Below are positions 1-6,825 of a stretch of 11,415 bases of DNA, piece by piece. The notes under the pieces were generated by a model. It made no database searches and was not told the origin of the DNA. It worked only from the letters and a program-made list of their open reading frames with translations. Source of the DNA: Gammaproteobacteria bacterium (GTDB lineage Bacteria; Pseudomonadota; Gammaproteobacteria; Enterobacterales; Psychrobiaceae); contig JABSRS010000072.1 in the NCBI GenBank assembly GCA_013214885.1, positions 1 through 11,415 of the forward strand, written 5' to 3'. Within the stretch, counting starts at the first letter, position 1. Each line of letters opens with the position of its first letter. The position numbers were made by a program, and so were the translations under genes.

Positions 1-150
1 TCGGAATTGGTATAACAGCCCTTGGTTAGAGCAATCCGCTGCTGAGTGCACTGCCTCGGCCATCATCGCACCGGAGCCGGTATGAATGGCAGCAGCAAAT
101 TTAACACCGAGTGCGTAAAAGATACTCTTTAATGAATTTGCCTGCGCCAT
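1..150 (-). CDS. Cation diffusion facilitator (CDF) family transporter, N-terminal fragment
   Basis: The reading frame opens at an ATG (150-148) and runs off the left edge, so only the first 50 residues are visible. They hold a hydrophobic first helix (FYALGVKFAAAIHTGSGAM) followed by MAEAVHSAADCSNQ. This is the second-helix signature of CDF metal-ion exporters; the H35-x3-D39 pair matches the HxxxD/DxxxD metal site of that family. CDF proteins exchange divalent cations such as Zn, Fe, Co or Mn for protons across the inner membrane. The metal cannot be told from this piece. The start lies 14 bases past the stop of cdd on the same strand, so the two genes are probably co-transcribed. The ribosome-binding site is weak (AAGAA) and overlaps the cdd stop, which suggests translational coupling. 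Confidence 0.85.
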   Translation of the reverse strand, partial: MAQANSLKSIFYALGVKFAAAIHTGSGAMMAEAVHSAADCSNQGLLYQFR

Positions 151-164
151 AACATTTCTTATCG

Positions 165-1049
165 TTATACTCTCTGATGTTTGAGGGGGACCTCACAAAG
201 CTGGGCTAATAAACTGTAACTGGTGGGAAATTGCGAAACGGGAGCCGATTTGAGTTCTACCAGGACCGCTTGGGTGATGTCGCTAATTTTATCATTGGCT
301 AAATGTAGCGCAATTAACGCTGATTGCAATGGCGATAGGCTCGGATTATAGGCACAATTTTCAGCATAGCGACCAACATATACTGCACTTTTTGTCGCAA
401 GCGCAATACCACTGGGGCTCTTAGAGTAAGGACTATAGCTTAATTGTGCACCGTTACTCGCTTGAATTATTAACTCATCAGCGTTGGTATTGGCGATATT
501 ATTCTTGTCACTAGCCATTAGGTTTTGATTGACCCCAAGATCTTTTGGGCCAAAAGATAGCGGTAATAACGACGCTAATGTGACTGGAGATTGCTGCGGT
601 AACAAAATTTCTAACGCCCCAGCATCGACCAATTCATTCATAAATTGGCGACAGTGACCACAAGGTGAAGCACTAACCGCGATCTTGGTCAGTTGCGTTT
701 CATCGTGGTGCCAAGCATTACTGATGACAGCTTGCTCGGCATGAATCGACTGATTGAGCGCTTGGTCAAAAAATTCCATATTGGCACCAAGGTAAATAGC
801 ACCTGATTTAGCTAGAGCCACCGCACCGACTTTGAAATTTGAGATTGGCGATACACTATATGATTGTGCTAATGGCACTAAGTCGGTTAGCAATTGTTCA
901 ATATTTGGCTGTTCACTTAATAGTGTTGCAACTTGCGCGGCACTAAAAGAGGCGTTGAAACTTGAGTGCTGTATTAACTGACTTAAGAAGCGTTGTTGAT
1001 GTAGCGGAAAGTTTTCAATGCTAGCTAGTTGTTGAGAGAGGTTGTTCAT
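165..1049 (-). CDS. cdd: Cytidine deaminase, E. coli-type homodimer
   Basis: Deaminates cytidine and deoxycytidine to uridine and deoxyuridine in cytosolic pyrimidine salvage. The 294 residues equal the length of E. coli Cdd, which carries a catalytic N-terminal deaminase domain and a degenerate C-terminal copy. The catalytic half shows HAE at 103-105 (H103 zinc ligand, E105 proton shuttle) and PCGHC at 129-133 (C130 and C133 zinc ligands). The C-terminal half (about 190-294) is the second, inactive domain, which contributes to the active site of the partner subunit in this family. The ATG at 1049 has a good AAGAAGA ribosome-binding site. The gene lies 50 bases downstream of ygfZ on the same strand, with a hairpin between them, and 14 bases upstream of the CDF transporter gene. 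Confidence 0.96.
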   Translation of the reverse strand: MNNLSQQLASIENFPLHQQRFLSQLIQHSSFNASFSAAQVATLLSEQPNIEQLLTDLVPLAQSYSVSPISNFKVGAVALAKSGAIYLGANMEFFDQALNQSIHAEQAVISNAWHHDETQLTKIAVSASPCGHCRQFMNELVDAGALEILLPQQSPVTLASLLPLSFGPKDLGVNQNLMASDKNNIANTNADELIIQASNGAQLSYSPYSKSPSGIALATKSAVYVGRYAENCAYNPSLSPLQSALIALHLANDKISDITQAVLVELKSAPVSQFPTSYSLLAQLCEVPLKHQRV

Positions 1050-1066
1050 TGGATCTTCTTACGTTG

Positions 1067-1090
1067 CCCCAACAGAAAGTTCCGTTGGGG
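1067..1090. other. Hairpin in the ygfZ-cdd gap
   Basis: CCCCAAC (1067-1073) and GTTGGGG (1084-1090) form a perfect 7-bp stem around a 10-base loop. No T-run follows on either strand, so a normal intrinsic terminator is unlikely. It may be an mRNA processing or partial attenuation point between ygfZ and cdd. Confidence 0.5.
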
Positions 1091-1099
1091 TTGAATGGG

Positions 1100-2062
1100 T
1101 TATTGCGCTAGCTTGAAATAACTAGGCGTAGTTAGGGTCAACAAATCATCGCTGTTCTTAACTCGCATTTGACAGCCTACTTCACTATCAATTGGCAGTG
1201 TCGCCAATATTACTGTTGAATTTTCAGTAGTTTGACTAGCAATGATGGTGCCAGCATTACGCCAGCCTGAATCCACTTGACGCTCAAGACTATCACCAGC
1301 TTGGAGCTCAAGCTGTGATGTGCTACTCAAAATAAACATTGCTCGTTTATTGATGCCACGGTAATGCATTCTGGCGATGGTCTCTTGACCAATATAACAG
1401 CCTTTAGTAAAACTAATCCCTTCAACCATCTGCATATTTAGCATTTGAGGTACAAATTCACCGCTAATTAGTGGACTAACTTGTGGAGTACCACTAAGAA
1501 TATCTAACGCCTGCCATAAGCTGCTTGATTGTGTGTTGGCACTATCAGGTAACTGGGCATGCAAAGCCGCGGCTTGTATCTCGTTTGAGATAACTAAATA
1601 ACGAGGCTGTTCACCCACTTGTAGTGGAAAAGTGGTCACGATGCCAAATTCACACTCAATTGAGTCTTGATTTTCTGCTGGTATTGCTGAGTGTTGAGTT
1701 AACCATTGGCTTGCCTGCTCACCTAATAATCCAGTAAAAACAAATAGTTCACTAGCATCGGTTATTTCTACTTGTGAGAATACCGCATATTTTTTCAAAT
1801 TAGGCAGGTGTGATGCTGTGTTGTTTTTGGCTTGTAATGCCAAAATAGCATCTTGGCACTGTAATAATTGCACAATCGCAAGTGCTTTACCTTTTGGATC
1901 ACAATGGGCGCCCAATAATGAATGCTGTGGTGATAATAAATCAAGATCACAGGTGAGCTGACCTTGCAGAAATTTTTTACTGTCAGCACCAGTAAGTTTA
2001 ATTAAACCAATAGGCAAGGCTGGGAAAATATCAAATTGAGATAAAGCGAGGGCTGTTGACAC
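1100..2062 (-). CDS. ygfZ: tRNA-modifying protein YgfZ, folate-binding
   Basis: A folate-dependent factor related to the GcvT aminomethyltransferase fold. In E. coli it supports maintenance or repair of certain Fe-S enzymes, including the tRNA methylthiotransferase MiaB. The diagnostic motif KGCYIGQE is at 220-227, with the functionally important cysteine at C222, followed by TIARMHYRG. The length of 320 residues fits the family (E. coli 326). The start is a GTG at 2062, with AAAGG six bases upstream; no better in-frame start is visible. It is probably the first gene of a ygfZ-cdd-CDF transcription unit. In many gammaproteobacteria ygfZ sits beside sdhE; here its upstream neighbour is serA, across a repeat-like spacer. 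Confidence 0.93.
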   Translation of the reverse strand: MSTALALSQFDIFPALPIGLIKLTGADSKKFLQGQLTCDLDLLSPQHSLLGAHCDPKGKALAIVQLLQCQDAILALQAKNNTASHLPNLKKYAVFSQVEITDASELFVFTGLLGEQASQWLTQHSAIPAENQDSIECEFGIVTTFPLQVGEQPRYLVISNEIQAAALHAQLPDSANTQSSSLWQALDILSGTPQVSPLISGEFVPQMLNMQMVEGISFTKGCYIGQETIARMHYRGINKRAMFILSSTSQLELQAGDSLERQVDSGWRNAGTIIASQTTENSTVILATLPIDSEVGCQMRVKNSDDLLTLTTPSYFKLAQ

Positions 2063-2128
2063 GGTGCACCTTTGAATTACGATATGAATATTGTCTTGAT
2101 CCTAAGTTACTTTGCGGTCCAAATCAAA

Positions 2129-2297
2129 GGGTTTATACCCGTGACCATTGGAAATGCAGGAATTCATGGGCTGAGTAAAATACTATAAACAAGGCGCGTG
2201 ATTGAGTAATAGCTCGCTATTGGGATTGAACGCAACGCAGTAAATAGGTTTTTAAGCCACCACAAAACCTGCAACTTCATTGATTATGGGTTTATAC
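2129..2297. repeat. Dispersed-repeat-like element with terminal inverted repeats
   Basis: The ends of this noncoding stretch form an imperfect inverted repeat: 2134-2160 against 2268-2294 matches at 19 of 27 positions, ending in a shared TGCAGG block. Both ends also carry the direct decamer GGGTTTATAC (2129-2138 and 2288-2297); the left copy continues into the near-palindrome GGGTTTATACCC. A small internal hairpin, AATAG-CTCG-CTATT, is at 2208-2221. No reading frame is present. The layout resembles short nonautonomous repeats scattered through intergenic regions of marine gammaproteobacteria. That identity is from general recollection of such elements; copy number was not measured. Confidence 0.5.
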
Positions 2298-2298
2298 T

Positions 2299-2322
2299 AA
2301 GCGACGATGGGGGCCGTCGCTT
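2299..2322 (-). terminator. Probable serA terminator hairpin
   Basis: AAGCGACG (2299-2306) and CGTCGCTT (2315-2322) form a perfect 8-bp GC-rich stem with an 8-base loop, 20 bases past the serA stop. The T-tract on the minus strand is poor (TTAGTATAAA), so termination may be inefficient. The stem abuts the inner edge of the repeat-like element. Confidence 0.55.
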
Positions 2323-2341
2323 GGGTCGACTCGAACAATAA

Positions 2342-3571
2342 TTAATGCAGAATACGCGCTCTAATTGTTCCTTCAATTTTATGGAGCTCGTCTAGGGCAA
2401 CATCAGCATCTTTAGCATCAATTTCCATCACCACGTAGCCTATTTCTGCAGTGGTTTGGAGGTATTGCGCTGAAATATTGATATTACGCTCGGCAAATGC
2501 CATGTTGATTTTATTCATGATCCCTGGCTGGTTGTGGTGAATATGCAATAAGCGTGATGCTCCAATATGCTGAGGCAGGGACACTTCAGGGAAATTAACC
2601 GCAGACAAGGTCGAGCCATTATCTGAGTATTTTGCTAGCTTGCCAGCAACTTCAATCCCGATGTTTTCCTGGGCTTCTTGAGTGCTACCACCGACATGAG
2701 GAGTCAAGATTACGTTATCTAAGCCGCGAAGTGGTGAAATAAACTCTTCATTGTTTGATTTTGGCTCAACAGGGAATACATCGATAGCCGCACCACCAAT
2801 TTGACCTTCTTTGATGGCTGCCGCCAAATGATCAATATCGACTACTGTGCCACGAGAAGCATTAATTAAGATAGCGCCGCGTTTCATTTTTGCCATTTGC
2901 TCGGCTTTAAACATGTACTTGGTCTGTGGTGTTTCTGGCACATGCAAGGTCACGATGTCAGAGCTGGTTAGTAAATCGTCCATCTTGGCTATTTGGCTGG
3001 CATTACCTAGGGGGAGCTTGTCTTCAATATCATAAAACTTAACTCGCATCCCTAAATTTTCAGCTAAGATGCCAAGCTGCATCCCGATATGGCCATAGCC
3101 AATAATACCGAGCTGCTTGCCACGGGCTTCATATGAACCAACTGCCGATTTCTGCCACTCACCACGATGGGCCATCGCACTTTTTTGTGGAATGCCGCGC
3201 AGTAATAACAAGGTTTCCCCTAATACTAATTCGGCGACCGAGCGGGTATTTGAGAACGGCGCATTAAATACGGGAATACCACGCTTTTCAGCGGCGGCTA
3301 AATTAACTTGGTTAGTCCCGATACAAAAGCAACCAATTGCCACTAGCTTGTTGGCCGCTGCAATAACCTTTTCGTTAAGCTCGGTGCGCGAACGGATCCC
3401 AATAAAGTGGACGTCTTTAATTTTTGCAATTAACTCATCTTCGGGTAAGGAGGTTTTCAAACACTCGATGTTTTGATAGCCAGCATTTTGGAGTACTTCA
3501 AGTGAGCTTGGGTGTAGCCCTTCAAGTAGCAGAATTTTGATTTTGTCTTTGGTGAGTGAAAAATGAGCCAT
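2342..3571 (-). CDS. serA: D-3-phosphoglycerate dehydrogenase
   Basis: Oxidises 3-phosphoglycerate with NAD to 3-phosphohydroxypyruvate, the first committed step of serine biosynthesis in the cytosol. With the start used here the protein has 409 residues (E. coli 410). The NAD-binding loop GYGHIG is at 158-163. The catalytic triad of the family is R240 (in NASRGT), E269 and H292 (in PHVGGST). An ACT regulatory domain fills roughly 339-409 and ends GTIRARILH, close to the E. coli tail, so serine feedback inhibition is expected. I chose the ATG at 3571 because a TTG 18 bases upstream would overlap the AGGA ribosome-binding site. The gene is downstream of rpiA across a 400-bp spacer and probably has its own promoter. 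Confidence 0.97.
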   Translation of the reverse strand: MAHFSLTKDKIKILLLEGLHPSSLEVLQNAGYQNIECLKTSLPEDELIAKIKDVHFIGIRSRTELNEKVIAAANKLVAIGCFCIGTNQVNLAAAEKRGIPVFNAPFSNTRSVAELVLGETLLLLRGIPQKSAMAHRGEWQKSAVGSYEARGKQLGIIGYGHIGMQLGILAENLGMRVKFYDIEDKLPLGNASQIAKMDDLLTSSDIVTLHVPETPQTKYMFKAEQMAKMKRGAILINASRGTVVDIDHLAAAIKEGQIGGAAIDVFPVEPKSNNEEFISPLRGLDNVILTPHVGGSTQEAQENIGIEVAGKLAKYSDNGSTLSAVNFPEVSLPQHIGASRLLHIHHNQPGIMNKINMAFAERNINISAQYLQTTAEIGYVVMEIDAKDADVALDELHKIEGTIRARILH

Positions 3572-3608
3572 TAATTTTATTCCTAGCAACTAAAACGGTA
3601 ATAACAAG

Positions 3609-3637
3609 GATATAAAGTAACAAATTTAACCTGTTAA
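3609..3637 (-). promoter_or_regulatory. Candidate sigma70 promoter of serA
   Basis: On the minus strand TTAACA (3637-3632, 5 of 6 to the -35 consensus) is followed after 17 bases by TATATC (3614-3609, 4 of 6 to the -10). This puts transcription start near 3602 and leaves a leader of about 31 bases before the serA ATG. Found by consensus matching in AT-rich DNA, so moderate certainty only. Confidence 0.4.
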
Positions 3638-3971
3638 GTGGAGAGTTAAATTGAAATATATTGTGAAATAATTATATAAGCTATAACCCTTGCTACTAAA
3701 GACTTATATGTTACGCCTTTCAGAAGATTAAACGGAGTATTTAGGCTGGTTATTGCTACTATTAACCATGTTTATAACATTAAATGTTAAATTATGATTA
3801 AAGTCTTTGCTTTTAATGTTATTGACATAGAATGAATGGTGACTGGTGATAAACAGAGCTGATATTTAGAACGCTATCTCGAAATAAATCGTTAGATTAA
3901 CCGCTATTTAAAATGGTTGTTTAAAGCAAAGGTCACTGAGTAATCTTTGCTTATTATAATGCTATATAAAG
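3638..3971. other. AT-rich rpiA-serA spacer without a gene
   Basis: No credible reading frame occurs on either strand. It holds a near-perfect dyad TAACATT-A-AATGTTA (3775-3789), a further AATGTTA at 3815-3821, and the hairpin at 3924-3952. The dyad could be an operator; its similarity to ArcA-type GTTA-rich sites is too loose to name a regulator. Confidence 0.4.
3924..3952 (-). terminator. Weak candidate terminator of rpiA
   Basis: AAGCAAAG (3924-3931) and CTTTGCTT (3945-3952) form an 8-bp stem with a 13-base loop, 20 bases past the rpiA stop. Read on the minus strand it is followed only by a short TTTAAA, so it is a weak terminator at best. Confidence 0.35.
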
Positions 3972-4631
3972 CTATAGTTCAATTTTCTTTACACCATCAG
4001 GGGTTGCCATCAATAAAATGTCGGCATTACGTAGGGCAAAGAAACCATTGGTAACGACACCAACAATACCATTGATTTGGCGTTCTAATTCACAGGCATT
4101 TTCAATGGTTAAGTTGTAAACATCTAAAATGACGTTGCCATTATCGGTAACCACTCCTCCGCGATAGACCGGATCACCACCTAATTTCACCAGCTGACGA
4201 GCGACATACGAGCGAGCCATTGGGATAACTTCTACTGGCAATGGGAATTCGCCAAGTAACTTGACGTATTTACTGTGGTCAGCAATACAAATAAATTTAT
4301 CAGCGACTGCAGCGATAATTTTTTCGCGAGTTAGTGCCGCGCCACCGCCTTTGATCATTTGCATGTTATGGTTTATTTCGTCAGCGCCATCGACATAGAC
4401 ACTGAGTTGATCAACGGTATTTAAATCAAATACTGGAATGCCATATTCTTTTAAACGGCGAGTTGATTCTTCAGAGCTAGAAACCGCGCCTTCAATGTCA
4501 CCTTTGATGCTACCTAATGCATCAATAAAATGATTAACCGTTGAACCCGTACCAACACCAATAATAGTATCTTTTTCAACGTATTCTAATGCAGCCCAGC
4601 CAGCTGCTTTTTTCATTTCATCTTGATTCAT
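3972..4631 (-). CDS. rpiA: Ribose-5-phosphate isomerase A
   Basis: Interconverts ribose 5-phosphate and ribulose 5-phosphate in the non-oxidative pentose phosphate pathway (cytosolic). The 219 residues equal E. coli RpiA and the sequence is closely similar throughout. The phosphate-binding loop GVGTGST is at 25-31, DGADE at 81-85 (D81 and D84), KGGGAA at 94-99 (K94), and the catalytic base is E103 in LTREK. The ATG at 4631 has AGGT seven bases upstream. The rpiA-serA order on one strand is shared with E. coli and other gammaproteobacteria. The gene lies 82 bases downstream of the small membrane-protein gene and may be read from it or from a promoter in the gap; a TACAAT hexamer there has no convincing -35 partner. 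Confidence 0.97.
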   Translation of the reverse strand: MNQDEMKKAAGWAALEYVEKDTIIGVGTGSTVNHFIDALGSIKGDIEGAVSSSEESTRRLKEYGIPVFDLNTVDQLSVYVDGADEINHNMQMIKGGGAALTREKIIAAVADKFICIADHSKYVKLLGEFPLPVEVIPMARSYVARQLVKLGGDPVYRGGVVTDNGNVILDVYNLTIENACELERQINGIVGVVTNGFFALRNADILLMATPDGVKKIEL

Positions 4632-4670
4632 TTATGTGACCTAGCTATCATTTTTAGTGCCGATATTGTA

Positions 4671-4702
4671 CCCAACAATCTAGCGTTAAGATAGCTGTTG
4701 GG
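4671..4702. other. Hairpin between the PGPGW gene and rpiA
   Basis: CCCAACA (4671-4677) pairs with TGTTGGG (4696-4702). ATCT and AGAT can extend the stem inside, with a 3-base bulge. No T-run follows on either strand. It may modulate read-through into rpiA. Confidence 0.4.
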
Positions 4703-4713
4703 CTTATTAGAGG

Positions 4714-4947
4714 CTATTTTCTATGTTTTATTCTCCGGATCAGCAGGTCAAGTTTTCGGGCACTTTTACTGAGCATTTTTTGTGATATTTTTAAATAGTG
4801 TTTTGCCCACTGGTACTCAAGGGCTAAAATTGTTAATGCTAATGGAATAATTAGAATGGCTGGTCCTGGCAGTGCTATCATAATGATGCCCAATAAAAGA
4901 AGTAGGCCGCCACAGACGGTAATGGATATTTTTCGGATAACTCGCAT
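4714..4947 (-). CDS. Small PGPGW-family inner-membrane protein
   Basis: A 77-residue protein with an arginine/lysine-rich start (MRVIRK), then a long hydrophobic stretch (about 8-45) broken by ALPGPA at 25-30. The tail is basic, with many K and R in the last 25 residues. The PGP turn between two hydrophobic segments, followed by a W near A48 (YQWAKHYL), matches the PGPGW family of putative transmembrane proteins (PF09656). No function is established for that family. The expected topology is two membrane segments with a cytoplasmic basic tail. The ATG at 4947 has a GAG ribosome-binding site. It lies upstream of rpiA on the same strand and is divergent from the GIY-YIG gene. Confidence 0.75.
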   Translation of the reverse strand: MRVIRKISITVCGGLLLLLGIIMIALPGPAILIIPLALTILALEYQWAKHYLKISQKMLSKSARKLDLLIRRIKHRK

Positions 4948-5101
4948 AGGTTACTCGCTGTAATTGAAGTATTGCCTGATTAAAGCAAGGATAAAGCCAG
5001 TTTTGTAACTAGCTGTATTTTAATGGTTCTTTGTTTTTGTTTTTAATATGGAAATGTTTTTTATTAAGATAATGGTCAAATTCACTAACAATAAGAAAAA
5101 T

Positions 5102-5377
5102 ATGCCTAGCGATTTAAAGCAAGCTGATTGGTTTGTCTATATGGTGCGTTGCCGTGATAACTCTTTATATTGCGGGGTGACTACCGATATAACAAGGCGC
5201 GAATCCGAACACAACAATTCAGCTAGGGGGGCAAAATATACCCGAGTAAGGAGACCCGTAGCGATGGTCTTTGTGCAACCCGTCGCGGATAGAAGTAGTG
5301 CTGGTAAGCTTGAAGTTCAGCTGAAAAAACTCACCAAAGCCAAGAAGGAGGCGATGGTGGCCGATTACTCAAGATAG
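5102..5377 (+). CDS. GIY-YIG nuclease superfamily protein, YhbQ/UPF0213-like
   Basis: A single compact GIY-YIG domain of 91 residues, the usual length of the YhbQ/UPF0213 group. The core motifs read FVY (11-13) and YCG (23-25) in place of GIY and YIG. They are followed by R32/R33 in TDITRR, H37, and a late helix with E71, the expected metal-binding glutamate. The fold therefore looks catalytically complete. The cellular role is not established; related bacterial proteins are thought to act on branched or single-stranded DNA. I prefer the ATG at 5102, with AATAAGAAAA upstream. An in-frame ATG at 5048 adds 18 residues (MEMFFIKIM...) absent from the family and has no ribosome-binding site. The gene converges on the PH-domain pseudogene 8 bases downstream. 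Confidence 0.85.
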   Translation: MPSDLKQADWFVYMVRCRDNSLYCGVTTDITRRESEHNNSARGAKYTRVRRPVAMVFVQPVADRSSAGKLEVQLKKLTKAKKEAMVADYSR

Positions 5378-5384
5378 ATTGAGC

Positions 5385-5752
5385 TTATAAAAACATGCAA
5401 TTAGCTAAGGTTTTTTGAATCGCGACGACGTCGCTGCCGCGTTTTAGATCATAGACAATCGGGTCTGATGTTCCTGCAATCCAAATTTTCTATTCACTAT
5501 CCATATCGAAATGGCCTGCACTCTCAACGATAAAATGGGTAATCGATTTGTACGGCACAGAATGGTATTCGACTTTTTTACCCGTGATCCCTTGCTTATC
5601 AATAATTATCATTCGTTTGTTAGTAAAAACAAACATGTCGCGTATTAACTTAAAACCCAATTCAACTTGTTCGTTATCAGCGAGAATTCTTGATTAAGTT
5701 CTTGTGGATCCAATTCTGAAGCGTTACCGAGCAAACCGTCTAATAATCCCAT
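5385..5752 (-). pseudogene. Decayed bacterial PH-domain protein (bPH_1/YyaB-like)
   Basis: This stretch has no long open frame, but conceptual translation of the minus strand gives a recognisable protein of about 125 residues. Frame one, from the ATG at 5752 with AAAGGA upstream, reads MGLLDGLLGNASELD and continues to QEF, near 5684. The homology then moves to another frame at 5687, with ILADNEQVELGF, KLIRDMFVFTNKR, GITGKKVEYHS and SAGHFDMDSE. An in-frame TAG (5492-5490) follows, then KIWIAGTSDPIVYDLKR up to TAA at 5387-5385. From recollection of the family, about ten bases are missing at the frame switch, and the amber replaces a leucine codon (SELKIW), a one-base change. Translation as it stands ends after 35 residues. 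The two separate lesions and the preserved flanks point to recent loss of a small cytosolic protein of unknown function (PF08000). Confidence 0.85.
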
Positions 5753-5794
5753 CCTAATATCCTTTAATAATAAATTGTTATGCCAAGTCCGTTA

Positions 5795-5810
5795 AATTAG
5801 CGATCTAATT
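5795..5810. other. Small AT-rich hairpin in the pseudogene-plsC gap
   Basis: AATTAG (5795-5800) and CTAATT (5805-5810) form a 6-bp stem with a CGAT tetraloop, downstream of plsC on the minus strand. It is AT-only apart from two G-C pairs and lacks a T-run. Possibly a weak plsC 3' end. Confidence 0.2.
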
Positions 5811-5845
5811 ATTATCGGAATCGGTATTAATATTTTATAGCAGAT

Positions 5846-6562
5846 TTATTGCGCTTGTAGAATCTTTTCATGGGCTAAGCTTGCGGCTTGTTGCAGACTT
5901 AATTGTTGCAGTAGTTCACTTTCAATCGGTGCCAGCACTTCTATTTCAATTTTATGACGCCCTTTAAAATGGAGGCTATGTTTTGGCATCGCCTGAGCTG
6001 TACCGCGTAATACCACCGGCATCACTGCAACATTCATTTCTTTGGCTAATTTAAATGCGCCCGTTTTAAAAGGTTTTAATTGACCATCCGCTGAACGAGA
6101 CCCCTCTGGAAAGATGAAGATTGAGCTGCCATTAGCCAGATGTGCTTTTGATTGGCGCATCATTAATTTAATTGAGCTAAGTCCGCCGCGTTTTATCGCG
6201 ACATACTTATTTAAATACATCGTCCAGCCAACGAATGGGATCTTGAAGTTTTCAACTTTTGAGACCCATTTAAAGGGGACAAATAACATCGAAACGGCAA
6301 GTACATCCATGGTTGATAAATGGTTTGAAACGATCACATAGGTAGTGTTTGGTTTGAAATTTTCGCGTCCCGTCACTTTGATGCTCCAAAACGGCATGCT
6401 CCAAAAATAACAAGCCCCCCAAAAATGACTAAAGAAATTTAACAGTACTAAGCGTCGATCAAACGGTGCGCTAATTATACGGATCACCACGGCAATTGGG
6501 AAAAACACGACAGAAATGATAGCGGCCCAAAATAAAAACAAAAAAGATAACAAGTAGCTCAA
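5846..6562 (-). CDS. plsC: 1-acyl-sn-glycerol-3-phosphate acyltransferase
   Basis: PlsC-type LPLAT enzyme that acylates lysophosphatidate to phosphatidate in phospholipid synthesis at the inner membrane. Motif positions, counted from the TTG at 6562, are: NHLSTMD at about 80-86 (catalytic H81 and D86), YVAIKRGG near 120, FPEGSRS at 151-157, FKTGAF at 165-170, and MPVVLRGT at 181-188. One or two N-terminal membrane segments precede the first motif. The frame has no ATG near its 5' end. An upstream TTG at 6619 lacks a ribosome-binding site and lies upstream of a strong -10 element. The TTG at 6562 has TAGGA eight bases before it, so I use it (238 residues). The gene is divergent from the nap operon. 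More than one plsC paralogue is common in these bacteria, so the exact physiological role is inferred. Confidence 0.88.
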   Translation of the reverse strand: MSYLLSFLFLFWAAIISVVFFPIAVVIRIISAPFDRRLVLLNFFSHFWGACYFWSMPFWSIKVTGRENFKPNTTYVIVSNHLSTMDVLAVSMLFVPFKWVSKVENFKIPFVGWTMYLNKYVAIKRGGLSSIKLMMRQSKAHLANGSSIFIFPEGSRSADGQLKPFKTGAFKLAKEMNVAVMPVVLRGTAQAMPKHSLHFKGRHKIEIEVLAPIESELLQQLSLQQAASLAHEKILQAQ

Positions 6563-6598
6563 GTTAGTAATCCTAGCAATAAGGTTAAAAAAAGGGCG

Positions 6599-6607
6599 AT
6601 TATAACA
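6599..6607 (-). promoter_or_regulatory. Extended -10 promoter of plsC
   Basis: The minus strand shows TG-T-TATAAT, a perfect extended -10 element (TATAAT at 6604-6599), with no good -35, which such promoters can do without. The predicted start near 6592 gives a leader of about 30 bases to the TTG at 6562. This also argues against translation starting at 6619. Confidence 0.55.
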
Positions 6608-6718
6608 AGGATTAATCAAAATCGACTGACGTAAGTGAGATTAATTAAGCTTAAATCGGCTGGTCAGATCACTAATTGGTTATAAAAAACTCATTTCTGG
6701 TTGAAATTGACTAAACAT

Positions 6719-6735
6719 TGATTAATTTTTAATCA
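6719..6735. promoter_or_regulatory. Inverted repeat upstream of the nap promoter
   Basis: TGATTAA (6719-6725) and TTAATCA (6729-6735) form a perfect 7-bp dyad around TTT, about 70 bases upstream of the FNR box. The arm spacing is wrong for FNR. It may be an operator for nap or plsC; the regulator is unknown. Confidence 0.3.
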
Positions 6736-6790
6736 GGGCGCATGTTAGCTAGAGTTAAATAGCTATCTTTATCACTTGCTAAGTTATTAC

Positions 6791-6804
6791 TTGATATTGA
6801 TCAA
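6791..6804 (+). promoter_or_regulatory. Perfect FNR/EtrA box of the nap operon
   Basis: TTGATATTGATCAA matches the FNR consensus TTGAT-N4-ATCAA at all ten fixed bases. Its centre (6797.5) lies about 41 bases before the start predicted from the -10 at 6826-6831, the classic class II activator position. Anaerobic activation of nap by FNR (called EtrA in Shewanella) is therefore expected. No clear NarP/NarL heptamer pair was seen. Confidence 0.85.
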
Positions 6805-6825
6805 TATTCTTAACATTGAGAATTA

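Noticed and set aside
1067..1090. Hairpin between ygfZ and cdd as an intrinsic terminator
   Set aside because: The stem is good but there is no T-run on either strand; kept only as an unassigned hairpin.
1795..1989. Minus-strand 64-codon frame inside ygfZ
   Set aside because: It overlaps ygfZ on the same strand in another frame and is low-complexity; ygfZ is the supported gene.
2847..3476. Two plus-strand open frames (2847-3035 and 3117-3476) opposite serA
   Set aside because: They lie entirely antisense to a strongly conserved serA, have no ribosome-binding site and show no recognisable domain.
3822..3827. Perfect TTGACA on the plus strand in the rpiA-serA spacer
   Set aside because: No good -10 at 16-18 bases and no plus-strand gene follows; a chance match in AT-rich DNA.
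5048..5101. ATG at 5048 as the start of the GIY-YIG protein
   Set aside because: No ribosome-binding site, and the extra 18 residues are not part of the compact family; ATG at 5102 fits the usual length.
5102..5752. GIY-YIG gene plus the neighbouring pseudogene as a homing or mobile nuclease cassette
   Set aside because: The GIY-YIG domain is the small housekeeping-like YhbQ type. There are no terminal repeats, intron features or target duplication around it.
6114..6341. Plus-strand 75-codon frame opposite plsC
   Set aside because: It covers the catalytic motifs of plsC on the opposite strand and has no independent support.
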